This document shows, piece after piece, positions 17,347 to 25,917 of a stretch of 64,000 bases of DNA. The translations under genes were made by a program, and so were the position numbers. Every line of letters starts with the position of its first letter. Position 1 is the stretch's first letter. The stretch is taken from positions 14,366 through 78,365 of the forward strand of contig DDKW01000033.1 of assembly GCA_002339805.1 (NCBI GenBank). The letters run 5' to 3'. Under the pieces are notes generated by a model. The model was not told the DNA's origin and made no database searches. It was given only the letters and a program-made list of their open reading frames with translations. This DNA is from Dehalococcoidia bacterium UBA2588. Its GTDB lineage: Bacteria > Chloroflexota > Dehalococcoidia > Lucifugimonadales > UBA3495.

Positions 17347-17742
17347 ATGATTAATGAAAAAACCGCACGAATTGGAATCGAAGTAATCACTAAAAGTATT
17401 CATATGCTTAACCAACGAAATACACAAGAATTACTTTCCACCTTCCACGCTCCTCATGTAATCATTTCCGAATCCGAGACGTTAATTTACAGGACTGTAA
17501 AAGAACTTGAAAATAACTATTGGAGCGATTTCTATAGACGCGCAGGGGATCAGTGGCATCACACTGTAATTGATTGGACTCAACCAATACATGCTAGTGA
17601 AACCAAGGCGCACATATTTATGCAGTTCTCAAGATATAGCGCCGATGACAAATTGCTTACCTGTGAACGAGCACTTTGGATAATAAACCAACGAAATGGG
17701 ATATGGGCTGCTCAAGGACGTTCTAGCTTCAATACAAATTAA
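17347..17742 (+). CDS. NTF2/SnoaL-like protein, copy 1
   Basis: A 131-residue protein with the NTF2-like alpha+beta pattern: an N-terminal helix (IEVITKSIHMLNQRN), a short second helix and a curved sheet ending in RALWIINQRNGIWAAQG. Such proteins are enzymes, binding proteins or dimerisation modules. It is about 60% identical by hand count (79 of 131 positions) to the next gene, so the pair is a tandem duplication. No catalytic residues can be assigned, although the QWHHT and PIHASETKAHIF blocks are fully kept in both copies. Confidence 0.7.
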   Translation: MINEKTARIGIEVITKSIHMLNQRNTQELLSTFHAPHVIISESETLIYRTVKELENNYWSDFYRRAGDQWHHTVIDWTQPIHASETKAHIFMQFSRYSADDKLLTCERALWIINQRNGIWAAQGRSSFNTN

Positions 17743-17757
17743 CCATTAAGGATATAT

Positions 17758-18153
17758 ATGATAAATGACACAACTGCCCAAATTGCGATAGAAATCATAA
17801 CTAAAAACATAAAAATGTTGAATGAAGGGAATGAACAAGGGTTATTAGATCTATTTCATATTCCTCACATTAGAATTTCTGAAGCAGACATATTGATCTA
17901 CAATTCACGCCAAGAGCTTGAAAACGAATATTTGTCTGATTTTCGTGCAAGAGCAGGAGAACAGTGGCATCATACAATCCTTGACTGGACTAAACCAATA
18001 CATGCCAGTGAAACCAAGGCGCACATATTTATACAATGGTCACGATATACGGAGCATAATGAACTGATAACATCACAGCAATCTTTATGGATTGTGAATC
18101 AGCGCGATGGTAAGTGGGGAGTTCAAGCTAGATCTAGCTTCGCTCCAATTTAA
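17758..18153 (+). CDS. NTF2/SnoaL-like protein, copy 2
   Basis: A second 131-residue NTF2-like protein, same length as copy 1 with no gaps needed to align them, 15 nt downstream of it. The QWHHT and PIHASETKAHIF blocks are retained, while surface residues of the first half and the last strand differ (KWGVQARSSFAPI). Equal length and conserved core suggest that both copies are functional, perhaps as a heterodimer (inference). Confidence 0.7.
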   Translation: MINDTTAQIAIEIITKNIKMLNEGNEQGLLDLFHIPHIRISEADILIYNSRQELENEYLSDFRARAGEQWHHTILDWTKPIHASETKAHIFIQWSRYTEHNELITSQQSLWIVNQRDGKWGVQARSSFAPI

Positions 18154-18169
18154 ACAGGGAGGATTATTC

Positions 18170-18370
18170 ATGACAACCTATTATTGGTGTTCAAGCTGCG
18201 AAAGAGCATTCCCTCAGGAGGACCCTGATTCATGTATATATGACGATTGCAAGGGAAGGAAAAAATCTCTATTCAAATGGGAAGACTTTAGAAAACAATC
18301 TCCAGAGTCTCCAGAAATACCGGAATTCGATGAAGTATATAAATTAGATTATTTTATCAATGAAATATAA
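18170..18370 (+). CDS. 66-residue zinc-ribbon-like protein
   Basis: The start at 18170 (MTTYYWC) has an AGGGAGGA Shine-Dalgarno 6 nt upstream and replaces a longer reading that would overlap copy 2 of the NTF2-like pair. CSSCERAF and SCIYDDC form a four-Cys site like that in the 161-residue protein upstream. The C-terminal half is acidic and lacks Cys. Function is unknown; small zinc ribbons often bind nucleic acid or a partner protein. Confidence 0.65.
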   Translation: MTTYYWCSSCERAFPQEDPDSCIYDDCKGRKKSLFKWEDFRKQSPESPEIPEFDEVYKLDYFINEI

Positions 18371-18394
18371 ACAAACGTATCAAGGGTTAGATTA

Positions 18395-19273
18395 GTGATA
18401 TTTTCAAGGACGTACTTAGTACTATTTACCAAAGGCATCCTCATTGGGTTTGCTGATATTATCCCTGGTATATCAGGCAGTTCAGTCGCATTAATGACCG
18501 GTGTTTACACAGATTTGATTAAGTCTATAAGATCTATTGATCATAAATTTCTCATGTTAATAGTAAAGCTGAAATTCAGAATTGCTATTAAACATATTAA
18601 TGGAAAAATATTAATACCAATTCTTATTGGTATTCCAATAGGCATATTTATAATGTCTCATTTGGTATCAGTATTACTATCCACATATTCCACACCACTT
18701 TATGCTAGTCTTCTAGGATTAATATGCGGTACTTCATTTTTACTTGCTAAACATATTCAGCGCCCTAATTTTGCGACAATAATCACTGCGATGTTGGGTG
18801 CGCTAGGAGTAATGATAATCCAATTCGTGATGCCGCCAAATTTCACAGTATCTTACTTAACATTTGTTATTGCAGGAATCATAGCTGGTTGTTTTATGAT
18901 ACTGCCTGGCATTTCAGGCAGTTTGATATTAGTGACAATGGGAATATACACCGAAATCATTGCCGCCATAACTAATATGGATATACTTTTAATATTTTGC
19001 CTGATTATAGGAGCTATATTAAGTATCACAACTATGTCTCGGGGAATCTCTTCTATGTATCGAAAAAGCCCAAACAGTTTTTCGGGACTTATGATCGGAT
19101 TGATGCTGGGAAGTACTCCTTCCTTATGGCCCTGGAATACTTCCAATCAGCTATATTTATCCACTGAGATTCATATGACAACTGACGTCATTTTAGGAAT
19201 AGCTTTCATTTTTCTTGGATTCATTATTCCTATGCTTTTAGCAACTCGGAATCACACAATGTACACACCCTAA
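18395..19273 (+). CDS. DUF368 / polyprenyl-phosphate translocase
   Basis: A 292-residue multi-helix membrane protein starting at GTG. It has the two inverted DUF368 signature repeats: DIIPGISGSSVALMTGVY near residue 20 and MILPGISGSLILVTMGIY near residue 170. DUF368 proteins (PopT) recycle undecaprenyl-phosphate across the membrane for envelope synthesis. It ends with a 4-nt CTAA overlap with the convergent SDR gene. Confidence 0.85.
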   Translation: MIFSRTYLVLFTKGILIGFADIIPGISGSSVALMTGVYTDLIKSIRSIDHKFLMLIVKLKFRIAIKHINGKILIPILIGIPIGIFIMSHLVSVLLSTYSTPLYASLLGLICGTSFLLAKHIQRPNFATIITAMLGALGVMIIQFVMPPNFTVSYLTFVIAGIIAGCFMILPGISGSLILVTMGIYTEIIAAITNMDILLIFCLIIGAILSITTMSRGISSMYRKSPNSFSGLMIGLMLGSTPSLWPWNTSNQLYLSTEIHMTTDVILGIAFIFLGFIIPMLLATRNHTMYTP

Positions 19274-20088
19274 TAATATACAGCGTTCCCCGATCCTCCT
19301 GTTGCAGTGATCACTTCTCCAGTAACTGACCAAGACTTATTTGAAGCCAGAAATGCTGTTAAATATGCAATTTCAGAAGCATCTACCATTCTGCATATAG
19401 CATTCCCTGATCGCGAACCGAATTCAAATTCTTTGGCTTCCATTTCAGCCGAAGTAAGTCCATGTTCTTCTCCTCTTGCACTATACAAATCATCTGTACG
19501 CTCAGTTCTAGTGGTACCAGGATGAATACAATTCACAGTAATACCATATCTACCAAGCTGAGTCGACAGTGTTTTAGTCATATGGACTAGCGAAACGTTC
19601 CTAGCACCACCACTTAAATTACCTGCATTTCTAGCATTAGCTCCACTGATATTAATTATCCTTCCCCATTCTTGTTTCTTGAGCAAAGGGATAGCAGCTC
19701 TGCTGCATCTAAGTGCCCCTACAAATTTGACATCAAAATCGTTCATCAATTCCTGTTCATCTACTGCTTCAATATATCCCACAGCTGAAGGAGATCCACC
19801 CGGCAGAGAAGCACTATTCACTAATATATCTAGTCCACCTAGCAATTCTTCTGTCTTCCTAAATGCATCATTAACCTGCTCCGTAATTGTAACGTCTACC
19901 GAAAGTGGAAATACTTTCACTTCTGAGATGGCGTTGATTTCATTAGCAGTCTGTTCTAACTGATCTATACTTCTGGACGCTATCACTAAATCTACTCCTT
20001 CTTTTGCCAATTCAATCGCAATAGCCTTACCTATGCCTCTACCACCTCCAGCAACAAATGCTCTCTTGCCTTTCAATCCGAAATCCAT
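19270..20088 (-). CDS. SDR-family protein lacking the Tyr/Lys catalytic pair
   Basis: A 272-residue Rossmann-fold protein. The cofactor motif VAGGGRGIG is at 12-20 and NSAS (residues 91-94) replaces the usual NNAG. Ser148 is present, but where YxxxK should follow the sequence reads GGARN, putting Gly160 and Asn164 in place of the catalytic Tyr and Lys. Downstream VNCIHPGTTRT is typical. It may therefore not be an ordinary dehydrogenase; a binding or atypical catalytic role is possible. It stands 36 nt after the small NIPSNAP-like gene on the same strand. Confidence 0.8.
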   Translation of the reverse strand: MDFGLKGKRAFVAGGGRGIGKAIAIELAKEGVDLVIASRSIDQLEQTANEINAISEVKVFPLSVDVTITEQVNDAFRKTEELLGGLDILVNSASLPGGSPSAVGYIEAVDEQELMNDFDVKFVGALRCSRAAIPLLKKQEWGRIINISGANARNAGNLSGGARNVSLVHMTKTLSTQLGRYGITVNCIHPGTTRTERTDDLYSARGEEHGLTSAEMEAKEFEFGSRSGNAICRMVDASEIAYLTAFLASNKSWSVTGEVITATGGSGNAVYY

Positions 20089-20123
20089 GTGGATACCTCC
20101 TCTACATTACTCCTTAATATTAA

Positions 20124-20447
20124 TTAGTCTTTAAGTATTTTGTCATCACTCAAGTATTCCATAAATTCAATTCGCTGGGATTCTATCAATTCTCTTACTT
20201 GAGCACCTACAGTCATAGCTTCTGGTGGAATGTTATTTCCATCTCTCATGGGTGATTCAATTTTATCGGCTACCCATTCTAAAAAAACTGTATCATTTTC
20301 ACCGGGCAAGGTATATCCATTGAAGGAAATACGAAACTCTGGCCGATGTCCAGCATCTCTATAGATAGTTGCCTGTTTATGTACCAAAGATGCGACTTTC
20401 CTAGCTTGTCCAGGCTTGGTTTTATAAATTCTTCTGATTAAATACAT
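20124..20447 (-). CDS. NIPSNAP-like / dimeric alpha-beta barrel protein
   Basis: About 107 residues, starting at the ATG at 20447 (MYLIRRIY), which has GGAG 6 nt upstream. An ATG four codons earlier lies on top of that Shine-Dalgarno and is less likely. The pattern of a first strand (YLIRRIYKTKPGQ), a helix (VASLVHKQATIYRDAG) and further strands matches ferredoxin-like dimeric barrels. It is co-oriented with the SDR gene downstream. Function is unknown. Confidence 0.6.
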   Translation of the reverse strand: MYLIRRIYKTKPGQARKVASLVHKQATIYRDAGHRPEFRISFNGYTLPGENDTVFLEWVADKIESPMRDGNNIPPEAMTVGAQVRELIESQRIEFMEYLSDDKILKD

Positions 20448-20528
20448 TATATTCTCCATACTTTATGTAAAATAGACCGGGTGCCAAAAATATAACATAC
20501 ATGTTAATTAGTATCCATAAATTAGTAT

Positions 20529-20556
20529 TTGGATATATTTTCCACGGAAATACAAT
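20529..20556 (+). promoter_or_regulatory. Candidate sigma-70 promoter of the SDR gene
   Basis: TTGGAT (20529-20534) and TACAAT (20551-20556), spacer 16 nt, lie 40 nt before the ATG at 20597 in a divergent intergenic region; a TATAAT 8 nt further down is an alternative -10. Confidence 0.35.
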
Positions 20557-20596
20557 TCATTTATAATCATTCCAGATTGGCTAAAGGGGGTACACG

Positions 20597-21394
20597 ATGG
20601 ACGTTACAAACAAGGTTGCTCTTATTACAGGAGCTGCTAGCGGTATAGGAGAAGGCATTGCAACCACTTTATCAAAAAATGGAGCCCATGCAATAATTGC
20701 GGATATTAATCTCAGCAATGCAGAAAACGTATCTACAAAATTAACATCTCTTGGATTAAAGTCTAGTCCGATTACTTTAGATGTTACAGATATCGAATCG
20801 GTAAACCAGTGTGTGACTTATGTTTTAAAAGAATTCAAACACATAGATATACTGATAAACAATGCAGGAACAGTCGGTTCTCCTGGATGGGAGAGTAGGG
20901 AAGTTCCAAATGAAAACGACTGGGATCTAATATTCGAAGTCAACGTTAAAGGAATAGTAAAAATGACAGAGGCTGTTCAAGTCTCAATGATTAATAATAG
21001 ATACGGCAAGATAATAAATATTGCATCAATAGCAGGAAGACAAGGCAGTGAACGGAATCCTCCATACAATGTTTCCAAAGCCAGTGTTATTAACTTAACA
21101 CAATCACATGCAATGCAACTCGCAAAACACAATATTAACGTCAATGCAATATGTCCTGGTTTGCTATGGACTCCGATTTGGGAGCGTATTGGAAACCGCA
21201 GGTCTATGTCACCTAATTTGGAAGAACTAGATCCAAAGCAACTATTTTTGAATTATGTAGAAGAAAAAATCCCTTTAAATAGACCCCAAATACCAGAAGA
21301 CATAGGTAATTTGGCATGTTTCTTAGCGTCGGATTATTCTATAAATATCACTGGGCAATCGATTAATGTTAGTGGTGGATATTTTATGAATTAA
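20597..21394 (+). CDS. SDR-family oxidoreductase
   Basis: A 265-residue classical short-chain dehydrogenase. TGAASGIG is at 11-18, NNAG near residue 90, the catalytic Ser in IASIAGRQG, and YNVSK provides Tyr and Lys. The C-terminus GQSINVSGGYFMN is typical of the family. It reduces or oxidises a carbonyl/alcohol with NAD(P); the substrate is unknown. An AAAGGGGG Shine-Dalgarno precedes the ATG. It is unlike the neighbouring SDR at 19270, which has lost the catalytic pair. Confidence 0.88.
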   Translation: MDVTNKVALITGAASGIGEGIATTLSKNGAHAIIADINLSNAENVSTKLTSLGLKSSPITLDVTDIESVNQCVTYVLKEFKHIDILINNAGTVGSPGWESREVPNENDWDLIFEVNVKGIVKMTEAVQVSMINNRYGKIINIASIAGRQGSERNPPYNVSKASVINLTQSHAMQLAKHNINVNAICPGLLWTPIWERIGNRRSMSPNLEELDPKQLFLNYVEEKIPLNRPQIPEDIGNLACFLASDYSINITGQSINVSGGYFMN

Positions 21395-21397
21395 TTA

Positions 21398-21724
21398 TTA
21401 ATTCATGGAAATAGAAGAACCTATTCCCTGAGTTTGCTCACTCACTAAAAATGAAGTTCTGTCCCTTCCTGACTCAGTTTCTAAGTCCGCATCAAAACGC
21501 TGGCCTCCGATCTCACCTAGCAACTCGTATTTTTTTTGAGTATACAGTTGACCTTCAAAAGAATCACCCTGAACATCCCTCGAATACTCTTCATTCAGAA
21601 ACATTTCAACAGCCTGCTTCATTAAATTATGGACATCGTCCGGTGATATATAAGTAGCAGCAGTCAAAAATACATAACCCCAGCGAAAGCCTTTGTGTTC
21701 TAACATTAACTGAATATACTCCAA
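21398..21724 (-). CDS. Hypothetical protein
   Basis: About 100 residues. The open frame begins at a TTG at 21724; an in-frame ATG at 21706 (MLEHKGFRWG) is the other candidate, with GGAG 12 nt before it. The sequence is soluble and acidic, with an aromatic GFRWGYVFLTAATYI strand and a helix HNLMKQAVEMFLNEE. I recognise no family. It converges on the SDR gene with 3 nt between stops. Confidence 0.5.
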   Translation of the reverse strand: MEYIQLMLEHKGFRWGYVFLTAATYISPDDVHNLMKQAVEMFLNEEYSRDVQGDSFEGQLYTQKKYELLGEIGGQRFDADLETESGRDRTSFLVSEQTQGIGSSISMN

Positions 21725-21819
21725 AATTAAAATCGTTAAATAATATTACACTACTAATAAGTTTGAGTCCCACCATAGAAATCTACTCATTATGATAAGA
21801 TAATCCACCTGTATACGAT

Positions 21820-23061
21820 ATGAGTTCACAAACAAACACAAACGACAGCCCAATACGCACATTACTAAGCATGCCAAATTTCAGATTTCTGTGGTTATCC
21901 GGCTGCTTTGATAATATTTGTCGCTGGGGTGATGCTCTAATACTAGCTCTATTGGTATTTGATATATCAGGATCAACATTCAACGTAGCCAGTATATTCG
22001 TACTACGATGGGTACCAATGATGCTAATGGCACCTATTTCAGGATTTTTATCCGATCATTTAAATAGAAAATACTTGATGATGATCACCCGAGCTGCAAG
22101 TGTATTAATAACAATAGTGATATTAATATTGTTGTTCTCAAAAAGCATTGAAATATGGCATCTGCAAATATTATCGTTTGGACTAGGTCTATGCTATACG
22201 ATGGACTTTGCAGCAAGGCGGACTTCAATACACGACGTTGCTAAATCAGAAAACATGTCAACAGCAATGTCACTGGAGATCATTACTAATACGTTTGGGA
22301 AAATTGCAGGGCCATTGTTTGCTGGGACTTTAATTGCAACGCTTGGGTACACAGGAGCGATCATTTTAGTCTTAATTTTTTATGCAACTTCTTTAGCGTT
22401 TATATCATTATTCAAATTTGAATATACTGTCACTCGAATAAAAGTTAAAGACATAAAAGAATCCGTTATTATTGGATTCAAAGCAGGCTTTGGTAACCGG
22501 ATGATCTTAGGAGTGTTTATTGGAAGTATAATATATAATGGACTAGCATTTAGTTCGGAAGGTATTTATCCGGTAATAGCAGAAGAACACCTCAATGCCG
22601 GACCTTTCTTTACCGGATTGCTCATCTCAGCATTAGGGTTAGGTACACTGATTGGAGCTCTGGTACTCACCACAATTGGAAATATCCAATATCAAGGGAG
22701 ACTATTCATCACCGGCATTTTTATTCAATTACTAGCGGCTTTGCTATTTTCTTTGTCAGACTTATATGCACTGTCTTATTTGTGTTTATTTTTAGGAGGC
22801 CTAGGGAATTCACTGTTCAGTTCGATGCAAACCTCAATTATAGTGATCGAAGCAGATTTAAAGCATCGTGGTTCTGTACTAGGGACTTTAGGACAATGTA
22901 TAGGTACTTGTTCTATGGGAGGACTCATAGTTGGATTTTGGAGCAATCATTTTGGAGCTACAAACGCGGTCGGTATCAACGGCACATTAGGGATCACATT
23001 ACTCGCACTACTATTTGTACTATCTCCATTGACTAGACGACCAGTACAAACTCACAAATAA
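21820..23061 (+). CDS. MFS transporter (MFS_3 / enterobactin-exporter-like)
   Basis: A 413-residue, 12-helix carrier. The N-terminal SMPNFRFLWLSGCFDNICRW and the motif GFLSDHLNRKYLM fit the MFS_3 type exporters of siderophores or drugs. Likely an efflux pump, cargo unknown. It is not co-transcribed with an evident partner; nudC follows after 72 nt. Confidence 0.85.
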   Translation: MSSQTNTNDSPIRTLLSMPNFRFLWLSGCFDNICRWGDALILALLVFDISGSTFNVASIFVLRWVPMMLMAPISGFLSDHLNRKYLMMITRAASVLITIVILILLFSKSIEIWHLQILSFGLGLCYTMDFAARRTSIHDVAKSENMSTAMSLEIITNTFGKIAGPLFAGTLIATLGYTGAIILVLIFYATSLAFISLFKFEYTVTRIKVKDIKESVIIGFKAGFGNRMILGVFIGSIIYNGLAFSSEGIYPVIAEEHLNAGPFFTGLLISALGLGTLIGALVLTTIGNIQYQGRLFITGIFIQLLAALLFSLSDLYALSYLCLFLGGLGNSLFSSMQTSIIVIEADLKHRGSVLGTLGQCIGTCSMGGLIVGFWSNHFGATNAVGINGTLGITLLALLFVLSPLTRRPVQTHK

Positions 23062-23133
23062 TTAAAACCAGACATTGAAATGAGTAATGATTTCCAGTAA
23101 GGTACTCGTAAACTTGCAGGTCCGTTAATAATT

Positions 23134-24066
23134 ATGAATACAGAATCAATATCAAAATTCCAACATACTTTCTCGCAAAATCCATTAAATCGCGGTGAAA
23201 CCGAGCGACGAGACGAACAATGGATATCTGACCAAGAACACAATGCCAAAAGCAAATTCATGGTATTGCATAACCTCAACATATTGGTCGAAGAGAACGA
23301 TGGGGCCAAATCCATAGCATGGCTATCTCAAGATGAAATTAAAAACCTAACATATCAAGAAAGACCAGTATTACTAGGGATCCAATATGATATTACACAT
23401 TTTGCTATATCTATTTCTGAAGAAAGCGCCACTTTTATATGCACTGATGCCAGATATGAATTCCTCGACGCTCGCACGTGTGCTGGTCTAGTGGCGCCCG
23501 AAAGCACTGGCATCATAGCTCAAGCACGTATCCAAATTAATTGGCACCAGAAGAATAAATTCTGCTCCGTATGCGGGAAGCCAAACAACATATTTCGGGG
23601 TGGGCAGGTTTTGAGGTGTTCATCCTGCAAGAATGAAACATTCCCTAGAACCGACCCTGTAATAATCATGGTTGTAACAGATAAAAACAGATGTTTATTA
23701 GGACAATCCCGGGGGAGACTCTCACAGACCAATACTTATTCTGCACTTGCTGGCTTTATGGATCAGGGTGAATCTATAGAAGAAGCTGTAGCGCGAGAGG
23801 TAATGGAAGAAGCTGGATTGGAGGTCAAGAATGTGAGCTACCATTCATCTCAACCGTGGCCTTTTCCAAACACTCTAATGATTGGTTGTCACGCAGAAGC
23901 GAAGACCACCGATATCCACATCGATGACGAAGAAATGATATCAGTTAAATGGTTCACCAAAGAGGACGTGAAACTTGCTCTCAAAGGAAATAATCCTGAA
24001 CTTAATCTTCCCGCCCCGTTAGCTATTGCACATCATCTTATAAAATCCTGGGCTAACGAAGATTAA
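23134..24066 (+). CDS. nudC: NAD+ / NADH diphosphatase
   Basis: A 310-residue NudC. An N-terminal domain is followed by a zinc ribbon (Cys144, Cys147, Cys162, Cys165), then the Nudix box from G207 (GFMDQGE... REVMEEAG) and the family marker SQPWPFP at 239-245. NudC cleaves NAD(H) to NMN(H) and AMP and removes NAD caps from RNA. Length and domain order are normal. The stop codon shares TTAA with the convergent ABC exporter gene. Confidence 0.92.
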   Translation: MNTESISKFQHTFSQNPLNRGETERRDEQWISDQEHNAKSKFMVLHNLNILVEENDGAKSIAWLSQDEIKNLTYQERPVLLGIQYDITHFAISISEESATFICTDARYEFLDARTCAGLVAPESTGIIAQARIQINWHQKNKFCSVCGKPNNIFRGGQVLRCSSCKNETFPRTDPVIIMVVTDKNRCLLGQSRGRLSQTNTYSALAGFMDQGESIEEAVAREVMEEAGLEVKNVSYHSSQPWPFPNTLMIGCHAEAKTTDIHIDDEEMISVKWFTKEDVKLALKGNNPELNLPAPLAIAHHLIKSWANED

Positions 24067-25916
24067 GTAGAATCACTTTGTAATGAAGCATTGATCTTGT
24101 TGAGGTTAAAATAAAAACCTCTCGATCTGATCAATTCTTCATGGGTGCCAGACTCAATAATAGAACCATCATTTATTACAAAAATATTATCCACGTTTCG
24201 TATTGTAGATAATCTATGTGCAATGACAAATGCAGTCCTATCTTTAAGAACTTTCTTCAAAGCTTGTTGAATCATTATGTCAGAATATGTATCCACATTT
24301 GACGTAGCTTCATCTAACACGAGTATACGGGGATTTGCAGCAATTGCTCTGGCAAAGGATATCAATTGCCTTTGCCCTATACTTAGGTTTGATCCCCTCT
24401 CATACAAGACTGTGTCGTAGCCATGTTCTAAACTCATAATAAAATCATGGATACCTACTAATTTAGCAGATTCCATTACAGATTCATCTGTTACATCTTG
24501 GTGACAATATCGTATATTTTCCCAAACAGTATCTGAAATCAAATACGGCTGTTGCAATACCATACTCATCTGAGTTACCAAAGACTCTCGTTTTACATCC
24601 TTAATATTAATCCCATCAATTTCAACTGAACCATCTATAACATCATAAAATCTTGACATCAAATTAATAATAGTGCTCTTACCGGCTCCAGTTGGTCCTA
24701 CTAGAGCTATAGTCTGACCTGCTTCTATATCACAATTCACGTTCTTCAAAACAGGAATACCTTCAACATAGTGGAAATTAACCCCTTTAAATTTCACTTC
24801 ACCCTTAATAACAGGCATGTCTTGAGCGTCCGGTTTATCTTGTATTTCTGGCTGAACGTCCAGCAATTGGAATATTCTGACACCTGATGCCATTGACCTT
24901 TGAAGTTGAGTATATTGCATAGTTAAATTCCGTATCGGGTCAAAAAACCTTTGTATAAATAAAATAAATGCTACTAATACTCCTACTTCCAAAGTACCGT
25001 TATATACCCACCAACCTCCGACTAATATTACAAAACCCATAGATATCCCAGTTAAGCCTTCAACTAGTGGCTGAACCCCACCGGAATACATTGAAGCTTG
25101 TATATTTGCATTAAGATGTTCTTTATTTAGTCCATCAAAACGATTCAGGTTGAGAGACTGTCGATTAAAACTTTGAACTACTCGCACTCCAGCTAAGTTC
25201 TCTTGCAATGCACCATTGACCATTGCTATTGCAGTTCGAATTCTGATAAATGATCTTTTAGCAAATTTCTGCCAAAAAGCCATTAACAACACCAAAATTG
25301 GCAGTACTGCAAATGTTAATAACGATAATTTCCAAGACATAACCATCATCATCGAAATAATCCCTACTAAACTTAGAACATCTGCTAACGTAAGTACCAA
25401 CAAAGAAAATGTTTCTTGCAATTGCAAGATATCATTCTGCACTCTGGACATAATTCGTCCGACTTCTGTTTTAGCAAAAAAGGCAGCAGATAATGACTGT
25501 AAATGATCAAATAGTTGCGTCCTCATCGAATATAAAATACCTTGGCCAACTTTAGAAATTCCAACGAATTGCAAGTAATTAGACACATAATGCACAACGC
25601 TAGTTACTGCAAATACAGCTATTACCAATCCAAGATTGCTTGTTGTTCCTGTACCGATAAACGGCTGAATGTTTGAGTCTATTCCCCATTTGACTATCAA
25701 AGGAATGCATACTGTTGCAGCTGTGTACACTAAGACCGCTGCCAAGCTAAATAATGCCCATCCTTTGTATAAACCTACATAGCTAAACAGTCTTATAACA
25801 ACTTGCCCATCATAAACTTTCCCCAGCTCATCTTCAGAATTTGATACAAGAGAGCCCCCCCCTCCTGTTCTTTGCTGAGCACCGCTGACTGAAAATCCCA
25901 TGCCTCCTTGTCTCAT
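24063..25916 (-). CDS. ABC exporter, half-transporter with the catalytic Glu
   Basis: A 617-residue half-transporter: a six-helix membrane domain (about residues 45-340) and a C-terminal ATPase with Walker A GPTGAGKS, Walker B ILVLDEATS (catalytic Glu present) and an H-loop AHRLST. Its signature motif is LSIGQ instead of LSGGQ. The neighbour at 25918 has the reverse defect, so together they give one intact and one degenerate ATP site. The genes are 1 nt apart on the same strand and must form a heterodimer. Substrate unknown; lipids or drugs are usual. Confidence 0.9.
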   Translation of the reverse strand: MRQGGMGFSVSGAQQRTGGGGSLVSNSEDELGKVYDGQVVIRLFSYVGLYKGWALFSLAAVLVYTAATVCIPLIVKWGIDSNIQPFIGTGTTSNLGLVIAVFAVTSVVHYVSNYLQFVGISKVGQGILYSMRTQLFDHLQSLSAAFFAKTEVGRIMSRVQNDILQLQETFSLLVLTLADVLSLVGIISMMMVMSWKLSLLTFAVLPILVLLMAFWQKFAKRSFIRIRTAIAMVNGALQENLAGVRVVQSFNRQSLNLNRFDGLNKEHLNANIQASMYSGGVQPLVEGLTGISMGFVILVGGWWVYNGTLEVGVLVAFILFIQRFFDPIRNLTMQYTQLQRSMASGVRIFQLLDVQPEIQDKPDAQDMPVIKGEVKFKGVNFHYVEGIPVLKNVNCDIEAGQTIALVGPTGAGKSTIINLMSRFYDVIDGSVEIDGINIKDVKRESLVTQMSMVLQQPYLISDTVWENIRYCHQDVTDESVMESAKLVGIHDFIMSLEHGYDTVLYERGSNLSIGQRQLISFARAIAANPRILVLDEATSNVDTYSDIMIQQALKKVLKDRTAFVIAHRLSTIRNVDNIFVINDGSIIESGTHEELIRSRGFYFNLNKINASLQSDST

Positions 25917-25917
25917 A

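Noticed and set aside
17347-18153. Tandem NTF2-like genes as an assembly duplication
   Set aside because: Only about 60% identical as proteins and clearly different at the DNA level, so it is an old real duplication.
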